From Pipra filicauda (lineage: Eukaryota > Chordata > Aves > Passeriformes > Pipridae), in assembly GCF_003945595.2 (NCBI RefSeq), contig NW_024104084.1, positions 992,001-1,056,000 of the forward strand: a DNA stretch of 64,000 nt, read 5' to 3'. Within the stretch, counting starts at the first letter, position 1, and the number at the start of each line of letters is the position of its first letter. This document shows, piece after piece, positions 38,641-49,114 of this stretch. The position numbers and the translations under genes were made by a program. The notes below the pieces were generated by a model. The model ran no database searches. It was given only the letters and a program-made list of their open reading frames with translations, and was not told the origin of the DNA.

Positions 38641-38755
38641 GGGCTGTAAGCTCTTCAAGATGCTGTCTGCCCCTGTGCAGCCCCTAGCACAGTCTTTCTT
38701 CAGTGGTCAGTGAGACACCTAACACACATATTTAATATTTAATAGTCTTGTGGGA
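38641..38755 (+). repeat. Ancient amniote repeat tail (MIR/L3-like)
   Basis: 'gtaagctcttcaagatgctg', 'ctgtgcagcccctagcacag', then 'gtcagtgagacacctaacac', then 'tatttaatatttaatag' follow the order of the old amniote tail 'gtgagctctttggggcaggg', 'gtacagcgcctagcacaatg', 'tgactggggctcctaggc', 'aataataaataat'. A short tandem of tccttttgctgcc (38601-38613, 38617-38629) sits just upstream. Confidence 0.55.
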
Positions 38756-40609
38756 CTCAGATGGGAAATACAGAGCCAGCCTTCTACCCCTCTCTCATCT
38801 TTTCCCCTCTTACAGGGATGGTGCCACATGCAGTTATAACTGGCCTGCCCCTATCAACTGATAAAACACAAGCTTTTTATAAGCTTTCCCATCAAAAGTC
38901 CTGAAAGTAGGTGCATGGGAATGCATATAGTAGGGTTTGAGGGGTGCCCTTTGGCTGCCTTGTGGTACGAATACCTGAAGGTATTTTTCGTGGCTTTGTT
39001 CTTTAGCAGAGCAGCAAATCTTTTCCTCTTCTTTTTATTGAAATGCCTCATAAACATGAGCTTTTAAAGGGAAGGAGATGACAGGTTTTTGACATATAGG
39101 GAGTTTGGGTGTCTTCCCCCTCAGATCTCTAAACAAATGGAAACAAAAACATGAGAATGTATTTTCTTCTCAGTCAGACTTATGTTCTTAATATTTTAAG
39201 GTTTAACTTTCTGGAACTCTTAATGGTGGCAAGAAAGCCACTGTAATTTATTTTGCTGTTGCTGTTTTTCCCTGATCTCTAGACCCAGCCCCATTCCCTG
39301 TCACCCCAAATTCAGCTCTCAGTACAGGTTCCATTTTTGTGAAAAGGAGGAGACACATGTAGTTTACTTGAAAGACATACAGAAAAGTTTTTATGACTTT
39401 GAAGGAATTTTATTGTCTAGGTTTGGTTTCTTTTTTCCTCAATACTGTTTTTGCAATCATTTCACAACTTCAGAAATTTAAATTCAGATCTAATTGTAAC
39501 TGATTTTATTGTCAATTTTTAATATACACATTTTCAGGCTTAGATCGCAAAACCAATAACGTTTAAATATATGTATGAGGTTTTGGGTTTGGTTTTGGTT
39601 TTGTTTTGTTTTGTTTTGTGTTGTTTTTAACGGGTTGTGCAAAATAAATACCTGAAAATGGTACATGAGGGATCTGCAGTCTAGTTCTTAATATTGCAAT
39701 AAAAATGCAGGAAGGGTTTAACTAAGAATGACAGTGAACTGTCCTAAGTGATTAGAAATGGTGCTTCTGCAAGGCCTGAATTCCCCATAAATGTATTAAA
39801 GGATATTAACCATAAAGCCTAAAAGTGATGGATGAATATTGCAATGAACTTTTTCATTGCTGATCAGGTTAATAGATGGGGTGAAGAAGAAGGCTAGTAT
39901 GAGGCCTTCTAAAGGTCCTCAGGAGTTATTGCAGAGGACAAAAAGCAGAGAGATGAAATAGAGAAAATAGATATGGATAATAACTGCTTCTGAACAGGTG
40001 TAGTTTTCTCCTGTGCAACAGAGGTGACAGAATAATAGCAAGTGATAACTAAATTGGTGTTTCAGTAATTGCAAAGTCTTGGTCCATGTCTTAGCATCCT
40101 GCTGCTGTCCTTGGGTTACTCTGATGAGAGGACAGAGTAGTCTTACATGAATGTACTTGTCTAATGATCAAACCCACTAAAAGAACATGGGGTTTTGTGA
40201 ATGTTGATAGGCTGCCTCATGTGCTGTCCACCTGCAACCAGCACAGGACTGCTTTAGCTCACTTAGTTTCATCTCTGGACTTGCCCTGAATTACACAATT
40301 TGTCTTACTGTGTTTCTCAGCCTGAAACTTGATGTCCAAAAGAGGTTCAATCATTCATTGACCAATTTTGTCTGATGAATGTGTTTTTTTGGCTTGCCAT
40401 AAACAACGTTTCCAGGGACACCATACATAGACTGGTGTGTGGTACCCACAGAAAAGGTGGTGACTTTAATATTGTGCCCAAGTTCATTTCCACTCTTTCA
40501 GCAAACTTCCTATTCAGCCTAGAACAAAATACTTTGTTTTACATTCAGAAGAATATCTGAGATGAGCAGCTCACATTGAAATCAATATAGTTGAATTGTA
40601 AATACAAGC
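38756..40609. other. Intronic sequence
   Basis: A T/G-rich tract with GGTTTTG and GTTTT units lies at 39579-39629. Otherwise plain AT-rich intron. Confidence 0.5.
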
Positions 40610-40745
40610 TCTAGTTCCCACTTCATTTCCATGTATGTAAAATGGTGAGAATAGTAACCTCTACATCACAGAGCAGGAGGACAAAATACATTAAATACTG
40701 AAAGCAGCTCAAACGCCGTATGGGAAAGCACAGAAGCACCAAGTT
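40610..40745 (+). repeat. Ancient amniote repeat tail (MIR/CR1-like)
   Basis: 'tgtatgtaaaatggtgagaa', 'cctctacatcacagagcagg', 'ggacaaaatacattaaatac', 'gcagctcaaacgccgtatgg', ending 'agcacagaagcacc'. These follow 'catctgtaaaatggggata', 'cctacctcacagggttgt', 'ggataaatacattaaa', 'gcgctcagatactacggt', 'ggccatagaagtacc' of the sauropsid repeat. Confidence 0.5.
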
Positions 40746-42172
40746 GCAAATAGTTCAGACTAAAATGCCAGCAGGAAGAACAACTTCAGCATTGGAAGTA
40801 AGTCATCAGGGTATCTGCAAAGGGAAAAAAAAAAAAGTGCTTGAAAGAATCCCCTGAACAAATTAAATCTTGAGGCCTAAAGACAAAGGGAGAGAGAATT
40901 AATTTTTCTACAGATATGAAATGTTCTGAATCAGATAAGTCTTGTCATTAGAAAAGGCACTAAGCAGCAAATGTCTGGATAATACCGCCAGCTCCAAGCT
41001 TCTCTTGGAACCTCTAAATACATTAAATCCATAAAACTAAATGAAAGCAGCTGCAGTTTTATAGAAATAAAAGGCTCTCATATTAAAAAGCTAAGAGCTT
41101 ATGAAATGAAAGAAAAAATAATAATAAAATTAGAATGGGGGAGGAGGAGAGTGAGAGAGAAGTGAAAGTTAGAAACATAGGTTCCTAGGAAAGGATGATG
41201 CAGAAAGCTCTAAGTTAATATGTGAGAATCCTTCTGAGACAAAATAACACGCATTCGGTGCTCAGTAAAAAAGAATAATAATTTTTTTTATCGAAATATT
41301 TTTTGGCTTTAAAGAGAAGTTCTAGTGTAAAAACGTCATCTTGCAATAAAACCCTTTTAGAGCATTGTGCCCTCTGAAAATTTGGGGGAGGCCCAGAGGG
41401 ATTATCCTTTTTCTCATTTCTGCTTCAGTTTTCTGAACTGCAGCATTTTGACTTTCCACTTTGAAACGTTATTCTTCCTCTTTTTTAAGTTACAAAAAAA
41501 AGATAAGTCTTTTTGTCCCCCTTTTCCTTAAACTCATCAATGCATAGAAATAGCCAAGCACATTTTGCGAGAAATTTTTCTCTTTCTTCTTTTTATGGGA
41601 AATGGAAACAAGGTTTCTGTCCAGCAGTAATTCCTCGTGTCTTATGCATCCTTGAGGTTCTGAGAAGAGAATGAAACTGGAGGTGGGGGAATAGTGCGTG
41701 CAAAAATAACTTTCATTTGTATGCAAATTTGCTTTCATTAGGATTTTCAGTTCTTCTTTCTTAGATGTATTGCAGCAGTGTTTGGAGGCCTACTGTACAA
41801 ACACATGAATTCTTCATTGCTAACATCCTTCTGTGCAAGAGCTGTTGAGCCACTTCTGTGTGATTTAAGCAGGACTGCCACTTGTTGTGTGTTGGTTGAC
41901 TTTTGCAGAGCTGTTGGGGGAGATTCATGCCCAGTTTCCAGTGTTTGAAAGTCAACTGTCCATGGACCCAATGGGCTGTCTTGGACTCATTTTATAGCCA
42001 GAAAAGGGAAGGGCACCTTCAGAGACCTATTGCCCTTGGCGTGTTGGTCTGCATTACCTAAAAAAGAAATCTAAGCTGATTAACTCAAACTTGAAGTCAA
42101 AGCTTAGACCACTGACTCCCACTCTGATTCCCGAATGGGCTGAAACCACTCTGAGATGGATGTTTACTGATG
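40746..42172. other. Intronic sequence
   Basis: A purine-rich A/G tract lies at about 41104-41172. No gene or mobile element recognised. Confidence 0.5.
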
Positions 42173-42198
42173 AAGTAGCTCACCACAGTGAGCTACTT
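42173..42198. repeat. Perfect 11-bp hairpin, 4-nt loop
   Basis: AAGTAGCTCAC (42173-42183), loop CACA, then the exact complement GTGAGCTACTT (42188-42198). Two flanking G-T wobbles could extend the RNA stem. Too short for a microRNA precursor. Confidence 0.8.
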
Positions 42199-42979
42199 TG
42201 CCACCTACTCAGGAAAACAGACATGTGAGCTAGACAAATTAAAGCGTCCTTGATATGTGGTGATTTAGATATGTCTTCTCCTATTTGGATTGTTTTATTT
42301 CTTAATTTTAAGACATGGGAAGAATGAAGAGGGCAAAGCTGGTTCAACATTTTATTTATAGGAATAATTACTTTTGTAAGGTATTTGAAGGAAAAACAAA
42401 GAATTATTTAATTCTCACAAAGAGAAAGGCAAGAGTTGAGAAAATGAGACTTCAATGAATGCATATCAAACCAGCTGCCCTTAAGCAGAGAGTATGGACT
42501 AGTAGTTAGAACTGACCTAAGTTCTCTTCCTAACTGTGTCACTGGTTTGATAAAAGATGATAGGTGAAACATCCTTCTCCCATCAGTCATCTCACTTGAA
42601 TAAAAGAAATAAAAGCTCAGATGTTATCAACAATGATTTCACGCACCAGACTCATTGACATTAATGATGCCTTACATATGTTAAAAAATAATGATGGTAA
42701 TGCTCTGAAATCTTAAACTGGATGCTAGTTCTCAGCACAACAAAGTATTTTAAGTGCCACCATCCTTTAAATTCCTGTACTTTTTCACTCTTTGCCTTGT
42801 TCTGATGTGTCAAGCCTGTGGAGCAATGTTGTTTCCTAGTCCTTTTGCCTTGGCAGGAAGACACAAAGGCCAGGGAAAGTTGTGTGATTTATTCTAATTT
42901 CCCTTAGAACCTCTCTCCTGTTACGCTGAAACTCCAAGAGGGCAAATGCTGCCATCCAGGAAGGCAAAGCTTGTCAGGC

Positions 42980-42993
42980 GTTACCATGACAAC
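42980..42993 (+). promoter_or_regulatory. RFX X-box-like site in a possible intronic enhancer
   Basis: GTTACCATGACAAC matches the relaxed RFX consensus RYYNYY-N2-RRNRAC at every position and differs from GTTGCCATGGCAAC at two positions. It is followed within 40 nt by GTAATTAAGG and two CAGCTG-type E-boxes (TTCAGCTGC, ACAGCTGTG). The surrounding 42895-43040 is unique-looking sequence without simple repeats. RFX factors drive neuronal and ciliary genes; use here is inference. Confidence 0.4.
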
Positions 42994-43055
42994 CTGAGTG
43001 TAATTAAGGCCTGCTTCAGCTGCTAACAGCTGTGTGCATTTTATCTGTCTTGAAG

Positions 43056-43100
43056 ATTATATATATATATATATACACATACATAGATAAATATATATCT
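43056..43100. repeat. (TA)n microsatellite
   Basis: An AT dinucleotide run at about 43057-43074, followed by degenerate TA-rich sequence. Confidence 0.85.
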
Positions 43101-46100
43101 ACATGCAAGCTTACTGTGACGTCTGCATTTATCTAGCCGTACATAAACCCACACCTAAATTGCTGCCCCTGTACATGTCCATATTAATTGAGTTGGATAT
43201 AGAAATTTGCAAAGCCCTTGCTGTTCTGAAGGATGCTGAAGTACCAGATCTTCTCTATTGCCTTTCCTTTCACAACCACCCATTTTAATGAAGTGTGGAA
43301 AAAAATATTCGCAGCCAAATAAAAGGGACCCCTGCTCCAGGGTTAGAGTTTCCAGCATCTTTTCAGGTTAGTGATAGAGACTGTAATTTTCATTTCTATT
43401 AAGGAGGAAATAGAAGCTGTTTCCTAGCATTAAATGTCTCTTGCAAACGCATCAAGTTCTGAAATAAGTCATTTAACCTTCAGGTAACTCTTCCTGTCTT
43501 ACTGCAGGAAGCCATCCTCACATACGCTGCTTCTGCACTTGGAATAGTAAGTTTGTACTGTGGTGGGTCTTGATGCTGCTGCTTGGAGTCTTCAGGCTAG
43601 ATGTGGAACTTCTGCATGTCAGAGCAAAGTCAGTGCTGCTCTGCCTGGTAAAGATCCGAGGTCCTTGGTGCAGTGTTCATTAGTTGTTGCATGTAGTCAG
43701 CTCACTGGAGAGGGAATGGGATCTTCACGAATGGATTTTCAGACCACTCAAAAACAGATACCAGACTGTGGCTGATGTCCCTTGGTAGCCAACAGGGATA
43801 AGAACCTTCTGAGAGCTACCTACAGCAGACAAGTTCACTGTCAGCTGAGAGGTCAGTGGCTTTCTCTTCCTGTGCAAGAGGCTGCATTGGGTCTGCTTGA
43901 AAGACCTTTCATTGTGTCGCTGTGAGTTACAGAACTGAGCATTAATAGGCAACTTTCAGCTGGTTATGCTGAAGGTAAACATGGTTGCTATGAGTTTGGC
44001 TCCTAAAGAATGTGGGGTTTTGTGAGATGCCACACGTAACTTGTCTGAGTCTGGGAATATATTAGACTCCCACACAAGTTTAGCTACACATCTTTTCTAG
44101 CAAAGGATTTTAACTCTTCGTGGAACCAGAAGTAATACAGTAAAGCATAGAAAACATAATAATTAATGTTCTTCTCTGATATCTGTATAAAGTGACACAG
44201 ATAACACCAGTTTTGGTGGGAAACAATGGTCAAGGGCGTAAAGTCTCCCATTTGTGGAAAATAAAGAAAGATGAGGAGGTAAAAAAATTAAGAACTGCTC
44301 TCGGGAAACATGATTCACAAGGTAAATGCAGCGTAATAAGGCAAAGATGTTATTCCAAATTCAGTAAGCTGTGGACATATTTTCTAAGAGCTAGGTGGTT
44401 TGTTTGGGTTTTTTTTAATGTCCTCTAGGTTTGCACCTGCCATACACCATGCAAATGTGGATGTCCAGAGAGTGTTTGGCTGGCCTTTGTGGTTTTTTAT
44501 TTGAAATTATAGTAGTCTGTGCTGGTGAATACAGCTGTGTTCTCCTGCTCTTTTCCTTTGTATCTGTGAAATTATAGATGCCAAGGGATCCTGTGAACTT
44601 TCTGTTTTGGGAAGGAATCACATTGTGATCTGCATTTTTGGGAATGCAGAATTTCCCCTGAGTAAGTGAGTGGGGTTATGTCCCTGAATGCTTTTTTGCC
44701 TGGGGGACAAGGTGGATGGAGGCTGGAGGCAGAGAAAGCAGCTGTATGTGATTATGTCCATAAGGTCCTGTGTCTAAGGCATGGTTCTCAGAGGCCAGAT
44801 AACTCTCTGCAGCTCTGTTTTTGAATGCCTGGCTGTGGAAAGGCAAAGTCATCTGGTACCACTTTGCCTGAAATTCCTTGTCTCAATCCTGCACTCTCAA
44901 CTGATCTCCTCAGTCACAGTGCTCCTGTTTCCATCATAAGCGATCGTGTCAGGAAAGTCAGGGGTTTTTTCTACAGGAAGAAAATTTGACATGATCATAA
45001 GACTTTATAAAATAAGTTAGAGGCTTTGATAAAAGATGCTTAATAATCCACTGAGAATACGTTGCATATGTGTGCATACACACTAGGTATCTCTAATTTT
45101 TATGTGGTCAGGCTTGGATAGGACAGTGCCCACATCCTAGGCACAGGTATCCTGCCTTGGGCACTGATAGGGGTTTAGCTAAAACTGCAAGATAAATTGG
45201 GAGTGGTGTCCTGTGAGTTAGCCTAAATCCAGAGAAACTAGAACAACCCAAATGCCATTCTGTACCTTTAGCAGGGGTCTGAACGGTTCCTCAGAGAAAA
45301 AATACATTCAGCATTTCATGGTATTTATTTGAGGGAAGTGCTGTTCAGGGAGAGGGGTGAGAGGAAGCTTTTAAACAAAAGAAATGGAATTTCATGAAGA
45401 CATTTAAGAAGAGAAAATAAGTCAGAATGGTGGGAAGATTGGGGTGAAAGGGAGTAGGAAACCTTTGCCAAGGATGGAGCTTGTCATTAGAGGAATTTAT
45501 ATTGGTTCTGATTTGAGGAATTCTGTGAATGATCAAAATATATTCTGCTCCTCCCAGCCCCTTCCCCAAAAAAGCCTCACCAAACCAAACAAAAAGCTGA
45601 TTATGAAAACTGTTCATTTTTGTTGAAATGATTCCAAACTCAAGATGTCAAAGAATGATTTTCAGATCCAACTCTTACATGTGAATAGCTCCAATTCCTA
45701 ATTTCAAGTTGGCATATGCTTTATCAGACTGGAAAATCCATCTTTGAATGGAAGCGGAAGAAATAATAAACTGGTAATTGGGATAATATGATACCAAGAT
45801 TAGCTTCCTACATAGCTGCAATGCCTCAAGTCATTTTCTTGAGACTGTGATATACCCAGTTATATCCACATTTATTTTGTCTTGATATATGTATATGATG
45901 TACTTGAATCCCTTGCTCATGTTTTTATAGCTGGGTAGCCATTTTGTGAACTGTAAAGCAAATGCCCTTAAAGGAAAACATCAGCACCACTATTTTTTTT
46001 GTGTATGCAATTTTTGGGTTTGTGCTGCCCTTCTCCTACCCCACAAGAGATGATGCCATGAGGAAGATGTTTCGCCGGCAGTTTGTGTGGAGAGAGAGAG

Positions 46101-46380
46101 AAGGTGAGGATGGGGTGTGCAAGGGACAGAGAGGTCAAATATTTACAGAACTAGGTCACATTTTCCAAGCTCAACTTCTGGATAGCAATCATAAAGAAAA
46201 AACTCATTCCTTCAGAAACCAGAATGTGCCCTGAATAAGGAGGAGTCGGTAAGAAAATGAAAAACATGCTTATCACACAGTCAAAGGATCTACTTGGAAC
46301 TGGGAGATTCAGCAGTTTAAATGTGCCTTTGGACTGTAAATAGACCCAAAACCCTATCTACCAGTCAAACAGATTCCAGT
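43101..46380. other. Intronic sequence
   Basis: Contains the exon-like segment 46048-46103 (see findings). No repeat family is recognised, and ORFs are of chance length. Confidence 0.45.
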
Positions 46381-46569
46381 CCTTTTTAACATAAGATTTG
46401 CTTTAATTACGAAAGCATATTACCATTTATCACCGCACTCTAATCCCTAACCATACACCTCCTTAGCCTCTCTTATCCGGTAACTTTACTTAGCCTATCT
46501 TAACTGATATAAATCTACATCTACATATCAAACATATTCATGAACCTCTGTCAAAAAAAAAAAAAAAAA
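46381..46569 (+). repeat. G-poor, C-rich tract ending in A17 (possible retroposed RNA)
   Basis: Over 46381-46560 I count about 12 G against 47 C, a strand skew unlike the flanks. The tract ends directly in 17 A (46553-46569), as a retroposed polyadenylated RNA would. No known element, LTR or mitochondrial gene was recognised with confidence, and no clear target-site duplication was found. It could equally be an unusual low-complexity tract. Confidence 0.35.
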
Positions 46570-49028
46570 GAGAAAAAGCAAACACCCCCTTCCCCCCGAG
46601 TGCAGGATTAAGCCAGCAGTGGTGTGCCTGTGCTTTTAATGCTCAGACTTACTCTGCTGCTGCTGAAGCTGCAGCTCCACCAGAGGTGCCTCTGTCCCAC
46701 AACAAGGGACGGTCTCCCTGCCAGTCTTGCACGCTGGCCCATAAATCTCCTTTTTTTTTTTTCTCAGTGTGTAGGTGTTTGGTGTCACGGTGCTTTACGC
46801 ATCTCCTCAGTTGCTGCTGAAGCTGCCTGAGGTCTGCGGCTACGGATCAGGGTTTTGATGTTGGTTTGCCTGTCTGTACACTTCGCTAATTAGAATAACA
46901 AAACTGGTAGCAAATCTTCAGGCATCAGCCATGCATTGCATCAATTAAAAACATCAAAAACAAAGTCTCTCCTGGTTCCTCTCCTTTCCACTTGATCTCT
47001 AACTCCATGGGATGATGTAAGTGTTTCCCTAAGTCCTTCTCCTAATTACTGTGTTCCTTCTTTTCTCTGTGAGCTTCCTTGCAGCCCCAATTCTCTCATG
47101 ACATTTTATTTGCTTGCCCTTTCTTTTGCTGCTAGGGGACACTACTACTCTAATAGGGGAAAATATGCATTTGCTGAGCTTACATACTCTGACAGAAATG
47201 TAAGCATATGATTTTTAACTAACTTTGTCTTCTTGTTTAATTTGATGCTGACTTTTTAAATTTTCTTTAAAATATCAACTCTTGCAGCATTTCTTCCAAA
47301 GGATGGATAAGTTATCTCAGTTGCATGCAGGGTATTCTAGACACAAAAGTTTGAGTGAGATGAGCTCATACATTCTATTGGATAAATAGAGCAAATAGGT
47401 TTATATCTTAGGACATTGACAAAACATGATTGTATGGAATTTGGATAAAACACACTTAACATTAGCTTTGACAGAGCTTGGATTCGGCTTTGAACTCTGC
47501 ACATTTAAACTCACTTCTCATGTTTAACTGATGCAGAAATATAATCTGCTTGGAGGAAGACTGAGACACTGCCCTAAATTTTTTCTTAGGCAGCTTAGTA
47601 CGTGCAAAACAAAGCAGAGGGAGATGTCTCACTCTAAACATAATTCTTTGTGCAGAGTCTGAAAAATGAGATCATGGTATAAAGAGGCTACTTCCATACT
47701 GATGTAATTTCCTTATAGTCTTCTAATATAATTGTTTATTTTTCTTAGATTTCTTAAAAATAGTAAGAGTGCACTGAATATTTCAGATGATCCATAAATC
47801 GCACTGAAGCTATTTTGATCTTGTCATCTCACTTTGTCCAGCTTGAATTATATTTTGACACATGGTGAAAAAAAAACACTGCTGAGTAGAATTCAGCACC
47901 CAGTATACGGGCATAAACATAATCAACCCCACACACAAATATGAGATGACCCAAAATTCAGACCATCAATACCTTGGGGTTTTTTCCTCCTCATTTAATC
48001 TCTCTTTTGTTTTTATTTTGTGTACAAGTTTTTCCTCCTGACAATGACAATTGGGATGGAAAATTTCATGACAGAGGCTCACCATCATCATCTCCTTTTT
48101 GCTGACTCGGGCAGTTCAGAGAAGCATCTCAAACACAAGAATGTTTCTGAACCTGAACTCTCAGCCTTTTGTGCCTCACTTTTCAGTCTCCTTGCTCTGC
48201 TTTCAAAATGTTTGTTTGCTTGGCATTACCTTAAAACCTACCTTCACTGAGACTTCTTTTTAAATCTCCCTATCCCGTGACAGTGATGCACCTGTTTCCC
48301 TTTCCTCCTTCCTCTCACTCTCTTTATCTGTGAACACTTAGAGCTGCTGTTGGGGGAGTGACTTGTACCAGGGCAAACTGCATTTAATTCAAGTCACTCC
48401 TTATACCTACAGAGCTGCCTTCCTGCTGTTCAGCATATGTTATGCATCCCCTCACCGTGCCTGGTCCGTCCGCCTTGGCAATTTAATTCAAGTTGCACAG
48501 CGTCATGCTTAGAGTCTCCAGTTTACTCTCAAGTGTCAGCCAAGATGGCTGCTGTCATATTCACTTAAACATCCCATGTAGATGAGCCCTTTGTATGACA
48601 GGAGAAGGGATTTGGTGGGTCAAAACCGGCACGAACCAGGAGACACAGCATTTCCTATTTCTAGCTGAGCTATCCTGACATTTCTGACCAGACTTCACAT
48701 GCCACAAAGGACTGACTGCAACACGCACTTTCTTGGTGAGCCTCTTTTTAGTGAATTATTTCTCTTCAGAGAAGTTGTGGGGTTTTGGTGTGTTGATACA
48801 TGGTACTTGCAGTCAGCCCAAAGTAGAGCTGTGCCTTGAAGATTTTGGAGGATTCTTTATTCAAAATATCTAGAAGTGAAGCAAAAATCCCCAAAGATTG
48901 CAGGCCTTATAAACAAAGCACTGGGGACCAGAAAAGGCAAAATGTGAGCAGTGTTAGTGCATCTGACAACATGTAGCAGGATGCCTATTCTTGCATTCTT
49001 TGGTTAAATCAACCCAAAGTTACTGTCT
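46570..49028. other. Intronic sequence
   Basis: TGCTGCTGAAGCTGC occurs twice about 155 nt apart (near 46661 and 46813), within the most GC-rich few hundred bases of the area. Otherwise plain intron. Confidence 0.45.
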
Positions 49029-49114
49029 AGAAGGAGAATAAAAGAAGGGGGGAAGGGGGAGAGATAGAGGATGAAGGTGGATAGGGAACAGGGGGAAAGA
49101 AAGAAAAAGAAAAA
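49029..49114 (+). repeat. Polypurine tract (A/G-rich)
   Basis: About 85 nt of mainly A and G, with G-runs of 6, 5 and 5 and later AAAG units. On the transcribed side it would give a purine-rich RNA or a triplex-prone DNA stretch. Confidence 0.75.

Noticed and set aside
46381..46569. Mitochondrial insertion (numt) reading of the C-rich tract
   Set aside because: Strand skew fits, but I could not align it convincingly to any mitochondrial gene by eye; left as an open hypothesis only.
16757..47900. TTCAGCACC, the left half of the REST/NRSF RE1 site, at 16757-16765 and 47892-47900
   Set aside because: The required right half (GGACAGCGCC-like) is absent at proper spacing at both places.
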